From: Ligilactobacillus salivarius DSM 20555 = ATCC 11741
Lineage (GTDB): Bacteria; Bacillota; Bacilli; Lactobacillales; Lactobacillaceae
Assembly: GCF_001435955.1 (NCBI RefSeq)
Contig: NZ_AYYT01000020.1
Coordinates: forward strand, 1 to 35,080
Reading direction: 5' to 3'
DNA length: 35,080 nucleotides
The position numbers were made by a program, and so were the translations under genes. The notes under the pieces are model-generated. The model searched no databases. It was given only the letters and a program-made list of their open reading frames with translations, and was not told the origin of the DNA. This document shows positions 16,854-25,457 of this stretch, in pieces; the stretch's first letter is position 1; each line of letters opens with the position of its first letter.

Positions 16854-17585
16854 ATGCATGTATCTATAAACACAGCTATTTTCGAAAATGAAGTAAAAAA
16901 AGGTAAGAGCCAATTAGAATGCTTGAAAATTCTACCAGAGAAATTGATAGATAGCATTGAAGTGCGTGGAGAGTTTTTTAATGAAGGCAAAATTGAAGAA
17001 GAATTAGAAGAAATCGCTAATTTGTGTAAGGAAAATGGATGGAAGTTATTTTATTCTGTTCCGCAAGAATTGTTTAATCAAGAAGGTTTCAATCAAGATA
17101 TCGAAAATAAGATTTTAATAGCTGAAAAGTATAATATCTCTAACTTAAAATACAGTTTAGGGCATATAGATATTAGGAATACAAATTTTAACAAATTAAA
17201 TGATATTTTAAATAATACATCTGTAAATGTAACTATTGAAAATCAACCTAATGCCAATGGAACTTTAGTAGAAATGAAAAAAGCAATAAATTATTTAAGT
17301 GATAATCATATCAAATTAGGATATACATTTGATTCTGGAAATTGGTATTGGATAAATGAAAATCCACATGTTGCTTTTGATGAATTGAAAGACAATATTT
17401 CTGTATATCATTTAAAAGATATAAAAAATAAAAATACGATGATGTTAAATGATGGAAATACAGATTGGAAGTATATGTTAAATGAATTAGATCAAAATAT
17501 ACCAATATTTTTAGAATATGGAATTGATAAAGATAAAGTAGTTGATGAAATGGAGAAAGTAGAAGAGGTATTGATGAAACGGTAG
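16854..17585 (+). CDS. Sugar phosphate isomerase/epimerase, xylose-isomerase-like TIM barrel
   Basis: A 243-residue AP_endonuc_2/xylose-isomerase-like barrel. Probable metal ligands follow the family pattern: Glu in VTIENQP, Asp in TFDSGN, His in YHLKD and Glu in FLEYG. The substrate is unknown. Location between nan genes and a symporter, with a cre site, suggests sugar or acyl-sugar isomerisation linked to sialic acid use. AAAGGCGG precedes the ATG by 12 bases. The gene ends 9 bases before the antiporter start, so the two are coupled. Confidence 0.75.
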   Translation: MHVSINTAIFENEVKKGKSQLECLKILPEKLIDSIEVRGEFFNEGKIEEELEEIANLCKENGWKLFYSVPQELFNQEGFNQDIENKILIAEKYNISNLKYSLGHIDIRNTNFNKLNDILNNTSVNVTIENQPNANGTLVEMKKAINYLSDNHIKLGYTFDSGNWYWINENPHVAFDELKDNISVYHLKDIKNKNTMMLNDGNTDWKYMLNELDQNIPIFLEYGIDKDKVVDEMEKVEEVLMKR

Positions 17586-17594
17586 GTGTTATCA

Positions 17595-18776
17595 ATGACG
17601 TATCTCGTTGAATTGTTTATAATATTGCTTTTGACAAAAATAGGTGCCCATTTATCTAATGTATTTAATTTTCCAAGTGTAATTGGAGAATTATTAGTAG
17701 GAATTATTGCAGGTCCTGCAGTACTTGGGATTTTAGCTCCGACTAATTTAGTTCATTATTTTTCAGAGCTGGGAGTAATCATTCTAATGTTTATTGCAGG
17801 ATTAGAAGGAAATTTACAGATGCTGATGAAGTATTGGAAACCATCTGTAACAATTGCGATACTAGGTGTAATTGTTCCAACAGGAAGTGCAGCACTTTTA
17901 TGTGCATTAGTATTTGGCTTTTCTTGGGAAACAGCATTATTTATAGGGCTGGTTTTAAGTGCAACTTCAGTAAGTATTACAGTTCAAGTACTTAGAGAAA
18001 TGAACCGGATGAATAGTAGAGAAGGGGCCATGATTTTAGGTGCTGCAGTAGCTGATGATATCATTTGTGTTATTTTACTAGGTTTGAGTATTAGTTTTGT
18101 TGGAAGTAGCGGAACATCAGGTATAGCATTATTAAAATTAATTGGTCCTAAGATACTATTTTTTGTAATCGCATTCTTGTTAGGAAAGTGGTTTGTACCT
18201 AAATTTTTAGAAATATTTAGTAAGTTAAATGCGAGCGAAAATGATACAACTGCAGCGATAATTTTATGCTTTGGTTTTGCTGCTTTGGCTGTGTCTATGG
18301 GAATGAGTGATGTTTTGGGAGCTTATTTTGCAGGGTTAGCGATTTCTGAAACAAAATTTAAAGAGAAATTGTCATTGAAGATTGAACCTATAGGATATGC
18401 TGTTTTTATACCAGTATTTTTTGTAAGTATTGGATTGAGTATTAGTTTTAAAGGAATGCAAAATGATATTTTCTTTATTATATTGCTAATTATTATAGCA
18501 ATTTTGGGAAAACAAATAGGATGTGGTCTTGGAGCAAAAGCTTTTGGATTAACTTGGGATGAATCGAATATTGTAGGAGCAGGAATGGTATCACGTGGAG
18601 AAATGGCACTAGTTGTAGCCAATGTAGCTCTGAATGCACATGTTGTTGATCAAAATCATTATACTGCCATGATAATTGTAACCGTAATCACAACTTTGAT
18701 TGCTCCACTAATTTTAAAATTCTATATACAAAGAACAGAAAGAGAAGAAGTTTACGCAAAAAATCAAATTAATTAA
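17595..18776 (+). CDS. CPA2-family cation:proton antiporter (KefB/NapA-like)
   Basis: About 393 residues with roughly twelve hydrophobic helices and no C-terminal TrkA-N domain, the membrane core of a monovalent cation:proton antiporter. The conserved segment LGAAVADDIICVILLG carries the paired Asp-Asp of ion-binding CPA2 proteins, and a FFVSIGL motif is in the second half. GTG 17586 is in frame. ATG 17595 is chosen because AGGTG lies six bases upstream. It may balance Na+ brought in by the symporter encoded next. Confidence 0.85.
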   Translation: MTYLVELFIILLLTKIGAHLSNVFNFPSVIGELLVGIIAGPAVLGILAPTNLVHYFSELGVIILMFIAGLEGNLQMLMKYWKPSVTIAILGVIVPTGSAALLCALVFGFSWETALFIGLVLSATSVSITVQVLREMNRMNSREGAMILGAAVADDIICVILLGLSISFVGSSGTSGIALLKLIGPKILFFVIAFLLGKWFVPKFLEIFSKLNASENDTTAAIILCFGFAALAVSMGMSDVLGAYFAGLAISETKFKEKLSLKIEPIGYAVFIPVFFVSIGLSISFKGMQNDIFFIILLIIIAILGKQIGCGLGAKAFGLTWDESNIVGAGMVSRGEMALVVANVALNAHVVDQNHYTAMIIVTVITTLIAPLILKFYIQRTEREEVYAKNQIN

Positions 18777-18795
18777 TATTATGAGGTGAAACGAA

Positions 18796-20301
18796 ATGGA
18801 AAAAGTCGGTTTTGGTACTCTTAATTGGATTGTCCTAGTTTTATATTTGCTAGCAATGTTAGCAGTCGGAGCTTATTTTACTAAAAAAGCAAGTAAGAAT
18901 ACAGATTCATTTTTCACAGCTGAAGGTAAAATTCCAGCTTGGGCTGCAGGATTTAGCATTTATGCTACAACTTTAAGTGCTATCACTTTTATGTCTACAC
19001 CTGAACAAGCTTTCTTAAATGATTGGGCATATTCAATTGGTAATTTAGCAATTATTGCTATCATTCCAATTTTAGTTAAGTACTATGTTCCATTCTTTAG
19101 AAAATTAAAAGTTCCAACAGCTTATGGATACTTAGAAGAAAGATTTGGTCCGGTAATGCGAATTTTAGGTAGTTTACTATTTATGCTTTATCATATTGCT
19201 CGAGTAGCTATTGTTATTTACTTACCTATCATCGCAATTACATCTGTTTCGGATATTAATCCAATTATTATTGCATTATTCGTAGGCGGACTATGTATCA
19301 TTTATACATTCCTAGGTGGTATTGAAGGTGTTATTTGGTCAGATGTTATCCAAGGTATTTTGTTACTAGGTGGTGCATTATTAGTTATCATTCTAGGTGC
19401 TCACTATATTGATGGTGGTTGGGCTACTGTAACTTCTGATGCAATTACACATCATAAATTAATTTCTGGATTTGATATGAAAGTAAGTGATTTATCTAAG
19501 TTTTTACCTTTGATTTTTGCAGGTCAATTCTTTAATAGTTTATATCAATATACTGGTAGTCAAGATGTTGTGCAACGTTATCAAACCACAGCAACAATGG
19601 AAGAAACAAAGAAATCTCTTTGGACAAATGGTATCTTAGCATTTATCACAATTCCTATTTTCTACGGAATGGGTACAGTTCTGTTTAGTTTTTACAACCA
19701 CGCAGCAGTGCTACCAAAAGGATTTAACACAAGTGCAGTTGTACCATACTTTATTGTAACTAAACTTCCTGCAGGTATTGCTGGACTAGTTATTGCTGCT
19801 ATCTTTGCTGCTGCTCAATCAACTATTGCTTCTAGTTTAAATGCTATTTCTTCTTGTGGTATTGTTGACTTTAAACAAAGATTCTTTAATGATAAATTTA
19901 AGAATATTAGTGATGTTGCTTTAGCTCGTTGGATTATTGTAATTTCTGGTTTATTTAGTTTAGCAGTTGCTATTTACTTATTAGTTGGCAATACTTCAGA
20001 AACATGGAACTTATTCTTAGCAGTAACTGGTTTGTTTGGTGTTCCTATTGCAGGTATCTTTGCTGCAGGTATTTTTACAGAAAAAGCTAATACTGTTGGT
20101 GCTGTAATTGCTTTGATTGTAGCAGCTGGTTTAACATATTATGTACAATCTTTAAATATTTCTCCATTTATTACAAGTAGCGTATCATTCTTGACATCAT
20201 TTGTAGTAAGTTACCTTGTGGGTCTAGTTACACCACAATACAGAAAGGATGTAACAGGATTAACAGCTAAAACTATTGATGTGGAATACACTAAAAAATA
20301 A
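18796..20301 (+). CDS. Sodium:solute symporter family transporter, probable sialic acid uptake
   Basis: A 501-residue SSS-family protein with about thirteen hydrophobic segments. Hallmarks are the AWAAGFSIYATTLSAITFMS helix that supplies Na+ ligands, the GG-I-EGVIWSDVIQG motif and AQSTIASSLNAIS with Na2-site serines. SSS members in nan clusters (SiaT type) import N-acetylneuraminate, and no other sialate transporter is visible here. GAGGTGAAACGA precedes the ATG. It shares the strand and likely the transcript with the isomerase and antiporter genes and ends at a terminator. Confidence 0.85.
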   Translation: MEKVGFGTLNWIVLVLYLLAMLAVGAYFTKKASKNTDSFFTAEGKIPAWAAGFSIYATTLSAITFMSTPEQAFLNDWAYSIGNLAIIAIIPILVKYYVPFFRKLKVPTAYGYLEERFGPVMRILGSLLFMLYHIARVAIVIYLPIIAITSVSDINPIIIALFVGGLCIIYTFLGGIEGVIWSDVIQGILLLGGALLVIILGAHYIDGGWATVTSDAITHHKLISGFDMKVSDLSKFLPLIFAGQFFNSLYQYTGSQDVVQRYQTTATMEETKKSLWTNGILAFITIPIFYGMGTVLFSFYNHAAVLPKGFNTSAVVPYFIVTKLPAGIAGLVIAAIFAAAQSTIASSLNAISSCGIVDFKQRFFNDKFKNISDVALARWIIVISGLFSLAVAIYLLVGNTSETWNLFLAVTGLFGVPIAGIFAAGIFTEKANTVGAVIALIVAAGLTYYVQSLNISPFITSSVSFLTSFVVSYLVGLVTPQYRKDVTGLTAKTIDVEYTKK

Positions 20302-20317
20302 TTATAATTAGAATATG

Positions 20318-20361
20318 AAAATTGCTGGTAATTTTTAAACAAAAGTTATCGGCAATTTTTT
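20318..20361 (+). terminator. Terminator after the symporter
   Basis: AAAATTGCTGGTAA (20318-20331) pairs with TTATCGGCAATTTT (20346-20359) with two G-U pairs, then Ts. Confidence 0.75.
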
Positions 20362-20432
20362 ATTTAAATAGGAAGAAATTATTCTTTATTTTATTATCAT
20401 AAAAATAATTAAAAGTTACAGCTTATGTGGTG

Positions 20433-20441
20433 TGCTATAAT
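20433..20441 (+). promoter_or_regulatory. Extended -10 promoter of the serine dehydratase operon
   Basis: TGCTATAAT is a consensus extended -10 element 38 bases before the sdaAB start. No good -35 box is spaced correctly (TTACAG is only 14 bases upstream). Confidence 0.55.
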
Positions 20442-20478
20442 AATGTAGAAGATATCCTAGTGAAAGCAGGTACTCGGT

Positions 20479-21141
20479 TTGAGTAATTTATATAGAAGTG
20501 TTTTTGATATTATTGGACCAATAATGATAGGTCCTTCAAGTTCTCATACTGCCGGTGCGGTTGCAATTGGAAGGGCAGCTAATGATTTATTTGGCGGAAT
20601 TCCTGAAAGAGTAATCGTACATTACTATGGTTCATTTGCTAAGACGCATCGTGGTCATGGAACAGATTATGCGATTGCGGCAGGAGTTCTAGGCTTTGAT
20701 GCATCAGATCCTAGGGTTTCCAATTCTAGACAAATTGCTAGAGAACAAGGAATAGATATTAGGTTTGTAGAAGAGAGCGGTGAAAGTCCTATTCATCATC
20801 CTAATACTGCAGTTTTAGATTTGATTGGTGGAGATAAAAGGGTGCAAATTTCAGGTTGTTCCATTGGTGGAGGAACCATAGAGATTCGTAATATTAGACT
20901 TCATGGAATAGATATTAAACCAACCGGACCACTATCAATTATACTTTACGTAACCACCAATACAGAAAGGGATAACGGAATATCACTTATTGAGGACTTG
21001 AATAGGTTAGCTCCATTTGATAAGAAACAAGTTTTAAAAAATAATGAATATACAATATATGAATTTGATTTGAAACAACAATTACAAGAAGGAATAAGAG
21101 GATTTTTTGTTAATAAATATGAAAATATCATCTGTCTGTAA
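20479..21141 (+). CDS. sdaAB: L-serine dehydratase, beta subunit
   Basis: A 220-residue beta subunit of the iron-sulfur L-serine ammonia-lyase of Firmicutes, which turns serine into pyruvate and ammonia. The signature GPSSSHTAGAVAIGRA lies near residues 17-32, followed by the conserved FAKTHRGHGTD segment, and an ACT-like domain occupies the C-terminal third. The start is TTG with AAGCAGG upstream. The alpha subunit begins 12 bases after its stop. Confidence 0.93.
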   Translation: MSNLYRSVFDIIGPIMIGPSSSHTAGAVAIGRAANDLFGGIPERVIVHYYGSFAKTHRGHGTDYAIAAGVLGFDASDPRVSNSRQIAREQGIDIRFVEESGESPIHHPNTAVLDLIGGDKRVQISGCSIGGGTIEIRNIRLHGIDIKPTGPLSIILYVTTNTERDNGISLIEDLNRLAPFDKKQVLKNNEYTIYEFDLKQQLQEGIRGFFVNKYENIICL

Positions 21142-21153
21142 GAGGAATTTAAA

Positions 21154-22035
21154 ATGTATGCAAGTATAGAAGAATTAGTTAGCGATGCTACAATTAAAAA
21201 CTTACCAATATCTGAATTAGTTATTCAAGCTGAGTGTAACGATATGAACGTTTCCAGAAATAATGTATGGAGAAAAATGAAACATAATTTAGACACTATG
21301 AGATTAGCAGTTAGTCGGGGTGCCCATGGAATTGGAGTACACTCTAAAACAGGATTAACAGGTGGTGATGCTGTAAAAATAAAAGATTATCGAAAATCTC
21401 ACAAAACATTATCTGGAGATATGATAATGTCAGCAGTACAATCAGCCATTGCTACAAATGAAGTTAATGCAGCGATGGGAGTTATATGTGCAACTCCAAC
21501 AGCAGGATCTTCAGGTACTCTTCCAGGAGTGTTATTTACTCTTGAAAAGAGGTTGGGATTAGATGAAGAACAAATGGTGAGATTTTTATTTACTGCTGGT
21601 GGATTTGGAATGGTTATTGCTAACAATGCTTGCATTGCAGGTGCCACAGGTGGTTGCCAAGCTGAAGTAGGTAGTGCTTCTGGAATGGGAGCAGCTGCGG
21701 CTGTAGAAGTAGCAGGCGGGACTCCTAAACAGAGTGCTAATGCAATGGCGATTGCAATTAGTAATTTATTAGGTTTGGTATGTGATCCTATTGCAGGTTT
21801 AGTAGAAGTGCCTTGTATTAATCGTAATGCTATTGGTTCTAGCAATGCTTTGATATCTGCAGACATGGCACTGGCTGGTTGCGAAAGTATGATTCCAGCA
21901 GATGAAGTAATTAGTGCGATGGACAAGGTCGGTAAAAATATGCCAGAGTCACTACGAGAAACTGGAATTGGTGGTTTGGCAGGAACTCCAACTGGACAAG
22001 AAATTAGAATGCGTATTTTTGGTAAAAATCTATAG
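21154..22035 (+). CDS. sdaAA: L-serine dehydratase, alpha subunit
   Basis: A 293-residue catalytic subunit carrying the oxygen-labile [4Fe-4S] cluster. The three expected cluster cysteines are Cys168 (TGGCQAEVGSA), Cys210 (LVCDPI) and Cys221 (EVPCINRN). The catalytic-loop segment GHSKTG-like (VHSKTGLTGG) and TPTAGSSGTLPG are conserved. AGAGGAA precedes the ATG. The downstream gene is a SufT-like Fe-S assembly factor, consistent with a need to load the cluster. Confidence 0.94.
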   Translation: MYASIEELVSDATIKNLPISELVIQAECNDMNVSRNNVWRKMKHNLDTMRLAVSRGAHGIGVHSKTGLTGGDAVKIKDYRKSHKTLSGDMIMSAVQSAIATNEVNAAMGVICATPTAGSSGTLPGVLFTLEKRLGLDEEQMVRFLFTAGGFGMVIANNACIAGATGGCQAEVGSASGMGAAAAVEVAGGTPKQSANAMAIAISNLLGLVCDPIAGLVEVPCINRNAIGSSNALISADMALAGCESMIPADEVISAMDKVGKNMPESLRETGIGGLAGTPTGQEIRMRIFGKNL

Positions 22036-22051
22036 GAAAGGACCAAGTCGT

Positions 22052-22366
22052 ATGAGAAGTAATAAAGAGGTCAGAGATGATATAATAGAGAAGCTAACAA
22101 CAGTGGTTGATCCCGAATTGAATATAGATATTGTTAACTTAGGATTAATTTACAACGTTGACTTAGATGAAGATGGCATTTGTTTGGTAGAAATGACATT
22201 GACTACAATGGGTTGCCCACTTACTAACATTTTGGCAGATATGGTTACAAGAGCTTTGAGAGATATTCCAGAGATAAAGAACGTAGATGTTGAATTTGTA
22301 TGGGAGCCAATGTGGACGACAGACCGTTTAAGTCGATACGCTAAGTTAGCTTTAGGGATACACTAG
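22052..22366 (+). CDS. MIP18/SufT-family Fe-S cluster assembly protein
   Basis: A 104-residue DUF59/MIP18 domain protein. DPELNIDIVNLGLIY (20-34) and TTMGCPLT with Cys55 are the family motifs; the tail around WEPMW-T is typical of the SufT/PaaD branch. It assists maturation of [4Fe-4S] enzymes. The frame is open further upstream inside sdaAA, but ATG 22052 with GGAAAGGACC is the real start. Position right behind the Fe-S serine dehydratase suggests that enzyme as client. Confidence 0.88.
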   Translation: MRSNKEVRDDIIEKLTTVVDPELNIDIVNLGLIYNVDLDEDGICLVEMTLTTMGCPLTNILADMVTRALRDIPEIKNVDVEFVWEPMWTTDRLSRYAKLALGIH

Positions 22367-22392
22367 TAGCAATTCAAAGAGGGGTGATTTTT

Positions 22393-22884
22393 GTGAACAA
22401 AAGTCTAAAAAATGTTTTAATTGCTGGAACTGCATCAGGGATTATTTCTGGTTTAGTTAAATTAGGTTGGGAAAATATTATGCCACCTAGAACTCCAGAA
22501 CGCGATGAAGTTAATCCTCCACAAACTTTCTTACAACAATTGGGAGTACCGGCAGAGATAACACAATCAACTTATAAATATTCTGGTCATAGAATGCCAT
22601 GGGCTAGTTTTCTAATTCACTTCGGATTTTCAGTAACTTTTGCAACAACATATGCATTAGCATTGGAAAAGAAAATGAATTGGTTAACTAAGAAACAAGG
22701 TATTCCATTTGGTGTAGCTATGTGGATTGCTTTCCACTTGGTAATTATGCCAGCTATGAAGACTATTCCAAGTGCTAAACGTCAACCTTTAGAAGAACAC
22801 TTATCAGAAGTATTGGGTCACATTTTCTGGATGTATACTAATCATGAAGTGGCTAAAGAAATTTTAGATAGATTAGATAAATGA
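22393..22884 (+). CDS. YagU-like (DUF1440) inner membrane protein
   Basis: About 163 residues with several hydrophobic segments: an N-terminal helix (VLIAGTASGIISGLVKLGW) and two or three later ones with charged loops. It resembles the DUF1440/YagU family, linked in E. coli to acid resistance. A GTG start at 22393 fits GAGGGGTG upstream; the in-frame GTG at 22384 is part of that binding site. It is probably the last gene of the serine dehydratase operon. Confidence 0.75.
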   Translation: MNKSLKNVLIAGTASGIISGLVKLGWENIMPPRTPERDEVNPPQTFLQQLGVPAEITQSTYKYSGHRMPWASFLIHFGFSVTFATTYALALEKKMNWLTKKQGIPFGVAMWIAFHLVIMPAMKTIPSAKRQPLEEHLSEVLGHIFWMYTNHEVAKEILDRLDK

Positions 22885-22889
22885 TAGAG

Positions 22890-22928
22890 ATAAGGATTAA
22901 GATGAGCTAGTCTTAATCCTTATTTTTT
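22890..22928 (+). terminator. Terminator of the serine dehydratase operon
   Basis: ATAAGGATTAAGA (22890-22902) and its perfect complement (22911-22923) enclose an 8-base loop and are followed by six Ts. Confidence 0.9.
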
Positions 22929-22965
22929 ATTTAAAAATTATGAAAGAATTACCTGCTCGTATTTC

Positions 22966-22995
22966 TTGCTTGAAGATGATAAAAATTTGTATAAT
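22966..22995 (+). promoter_or_regulatory. Promoter of the amidase/aminotransferase operon
   Basis: TTGCTT (22966-22971) and consensus TATAAT (22990-22995) with an 18-base spacer, 32 bases before the amidase start. Confidence 0.6.
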
Positions 22996-23027
22996 TAAAT
23001 CACCATTATTAAGTAAGAGGTGATCGC

Positions 23028-23813
23028 ATGACATTAAGAATTGCATTGGCACAAATTCCTGTCGAACACGGGAAACCTGAAGAAAATTACAAAAAGGTTG
23101 ATCAATATTTCAGCAAAGCGGCACAAGCTAAAGCGGATGTAGTTGTTTTACCAGAATTATGGAATACAGGCTATGATTTAGCGAGATTAGGAGAGATTGC
23201 GGATATTGAGGGTCAGCAAACTAAAAATTTTCTACAAGCTAAAGCTCAAGAATATAAACTTAATATAGTTGGTGGTTCAGTTGCGATTAAAGAAAATGAA
23301 AATTTTTACAATACAACTTATATAGTTGATAAACAAGGTAAGCTTATTAGTGAGTATCGTAAAGTTCATTTGTTTAGATTGATGGATGAAGATAATTATT
23401 TAGCTGCTGGTGATCAAAAAAATGTTTTTGAATTGGCTGGTGTGAAGAGTGCATCGTTCATCTGTTATGACATCCGATTCCCAGAATGGTTGCGGACAGT
23501 TGCCAAGAAAAAATTGAGTGTAATCTATGTCGTGGCTCAATGGCCTCAAACTAGAATTGAACAATGGAAAGCCTTGTTAGTTGCAAGAGCGATTGAAAAT
23601 CAAGCTTATGTTGTTGCAGTTAATCGAGTGGGCGATAATCCTGACAATAAATTTAATGGTCATTCACTGATAATTAATCCTTTAGGTGAAGTTTTAAGTG
23701 ATAGTGGCGATCAAGAAACATTGACAGTTTATGATTTAGATACATCTGAAATGGAAAAATTCACGCAACAAATTCATGTATTTGAAGATCGTAGACCAGA
23801 ATTATACGACTAA
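23028..23813 (+). CDS. Carbon-nitrogen hydrolase, probable omega-amidase
   Basis: A 261-residue nitrilase-superfamily amidase with the complete Glu-Lys-Cys triad: Glu43 (VLPELWNTG), Lys112 (YRKVHLF) and Cys146 (FICYDIRFPEW). Length and motifs fit the YafV/MtnU branch, which hydrolyses 2-oxoglutaramate or 2-oxosuccinamate, the by-products of glutamine or asparagine transamination. GAGGTGATCGC precedes the ATG. Pairing with an aminotransferase 17 bases downstream mirrors ykrU-ykrV (mtnU-mtnE) of B. subtilis. Confidence 0.88.
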   Translation: MTLRIALAQIPVEHGKPEENYKKVDQYFSKAAQAKADVVVLPELWNTGYDLARLGEIADIEGQQTKNFLQAKAQEYKLNIVGGSVAIKENENFYNTTYIVDKQGKLISEYRKVHLFRLMDEDNYLAAGDQKNVFELAGVKSASFICYDIRFPEWLRTVAKKKLSVIYVVAQWPQTRIEQWKALLVARAIENQAYVVAVNRVGDNPDNKFNGHSLIINPLGEVLSDSGDQETLTVYDLDTSEMEKFTQQIHVFEDRRPELYD

Positions 23814-23830
23814 GAAAGCGAGGAAAGACG

Positions 23831-25009
23831 ATGGAATTTGAGAAATCCGAAATTCTAAAGAATCTACCAAAGCAATTCTTTGCTAATTTGGTAATCAAAG
23901 TTAACAAAAAAATTGCAGAAGGAGTAGATGTTATCAATCTGGGACAAGGTAATCCTGATAAACAAACTCCTGAATATATCGTTAAGAGCACACAAAAATG
24001 GGTAGCTAGTCCGCAAAGTCACAAGTACTCATTATTTCGTGGACAACCAGATTTTAAACAAGCTATAGCAGATTTTTATCAAGAAAAGTATCAAACTACA
24101 TTTGATCCAGAAAAAGAAGTTGCAGTTCTTGGTGGCTCTAAAACGGGCTTAGTCGAACTACCACTGGCTTTGATGAATCCTGGCGATGTATTTTTATTAC
24201 CAGATCCTGGTTATCCAGATTATTGGTCTGGAGCTACACTTGGACAGGTAACTTTTGAGAAAGTTCCACTTTTGAAGGAGAATAATTTCTTACCAGATTT
24301 GAAATCTATTCCTGAAGAACTTGCCAAAAAAGCTAAATTTTTCTATATTAACTATCCTAATAATCCGACAGGTACGACTGCAACCCGAGAATTTTACGAA
24401 GAATTAGTTGCTTGGGCAAAGAAATATGAAGTAGGTATCATCAGCGATTTTGCTTATGGTGCAATTGGTTTTGATGGAGAGCAACCACTAAGTTTTATGG
24501 AGATTCCGGGAGCTAAGGATGTCGGCATCGAATTTTATACCTTCTCTAAGACTTTTAATATGGCAGGATGGCGAGTTGCTTTTGCGGTAGGAAATGCTGA
24601 TATCATTGATGCTTTAAATCTTATCCAAGATCATTTATTTGTAAGTATCTTTCCAGCTCTACAATATACAGGAATTGATGCTTTGAAAGCTCCAGAACGC
24701 GATGCCGAGATCAATAAGATTGTAGATCGTTACGAAACTAGAAGAAATGCGTTCATCCAAGCTGCTGAAAAAATCGGATGGAAAGCTTTTGTACCTAAGG
24801 GAACTTTCTATGCTTGGATGGAAGTACCAAAGGGATATAGTAGTGAAGAATTTGCAGATCTACTTTTGAATAAAGCTGGAGTAGCAGTAGCTCCTGGGAA
24901 TGGTTTTGGTGAATATGGAGAAGGTTATGTACGAATTGGTTTGTTAATTGAACCAGAACGTTTGGAAGAAGCAGTCGATAGAATCGCAAAGCTTAATTTG
25001 TTTAAATAG
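23831..25009 (+). CDS. PLP-dependent class I/II aminotransferase, MtnE-like
   Basis: A 392-residue fold-type I aminotransferase. Visible are the substrate loop INLGQGNPD (35-43), YPNNPTG (175-181), Asp206 and Tyr209 for the pyridoxal ring, PLP-Lys240 (FYTFSKTFNMAGWR) and a conserved Arg in the C-terminal EGYVRIGL motif. Its beginning and its partner gene resemble B. subtilis MtnE (YkrV), which makes methionine from ketomethylthiobutyrate using glutamine. The amidase would pull the reaction forward by removing the ketoglutaramate. The amino acid specificity cannot be read from sequence. Confidence 0.87.
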   Translation: MEFEKSEILKNLPKQFFANLVIKVNKKIAEGVDVINLGQGNPDKQTPEYIVKSTQKWVASPQSHKYSLFRGQPDFKQAIADFYQEKYQTTFDPEKEVAVLGGSKTGLVELPLALMNPGDVFLLPDPGYPDYWSGATLGQVTFEKVPLLKENNFLPDLKSIPEELAKKAKFFYINYPNNPTGTTATREFYEELVAWAKKYEVGIISDFAYGAIGFDGEQPLSFMEIPGAKDVGIEFYTFSKTFNMAGWRVAFAVGNADIIDALNLIQDHLFVSIFPALQYTGIDALKAPERDAEINKIVDRYETRRNAFIQAAEKIGWKAFVPKGTFYAWMEVPKGYSSEEFADLLLNKAGVAVAPGNGFGEYGEGYVRIGLLIEPERLEEAVDRIAKLNLFK

Positions 25010-25028
25010 TTGGGAATAGTGGCAAGAC

Positions 25029-25053
25029 AGCGATGTTTTTGTCGCTATTTTTT
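25029..25053 (+). terminator. Probable terminator of the aminotransferase gene
   Basis: AGCGA/TCGCT form a short stem around an 8-base loop, followed by A and seven Ts. It is a weak stem, with bulged outer pairing (ATAG/CTAT). Confidence 0.5.
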
Positions 25054-25167
25054 TAACGTACATGGATATGAACCAAATAAGCAGAAAAGAGTGTTAATTA
25101 AGAAAATACAGAATTAAATTTAATTAAAATAGTATAATAATGGCAAAAATAGAGAATAGATGGTGGA

Positions 25168-25437
25168 ATGATGGATTATTTAGTTATTAAGGCAATTATT
25201 TGGATATTCTTTATACTATCAGCAATTTTGGAAGTTAATTATAAGAAAAAATATGGTGAATTAGATAAACGAGCTAGAAAACAAGCAACATTAGGAACAT
25301 TTCTAATAGTAACTACAATATTTGATGAAGGTTATGAGAATAAAATACTATATATAATAGTATTAATAGTACTGTTGGTATATATAGTATTAGTGATATA
25401 TAGATTAGTTATGGCTATTAAGGATAGGAAAAAGTAA
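25168..25437 (+). CDS. Small hypothetical membrane protein
   Basis: 89 residues with hydrophobic segments at roughly 5-22 and 58-82 and a basic loop between them (KKKYGELDKRARKQ). No family recognised. GGTGG lies upstream of two adjacent ATG codons. It begins the accessory stretch of tiny membrane proteins. Confidence 0.55.
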   Translation: MMDYLVIKAIIWIFFILSAILEVNYKKKYGELDKRARKQATLGTFLIVTTIFDEGYENKILYIIVLIVLLVYIVLVIYRLVMAIKDRKK

Positions 25438-25457
25438 TAAGAAAGGTGATAAAGCAA

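Noticed and set aside
21399-22046. 215-codon minus-strand frame opposite sdaAA
   Set aside because: Antisense shadow created by the codon composition of sdaAA; repetitive Ala/Pro/Ile content and no motif.
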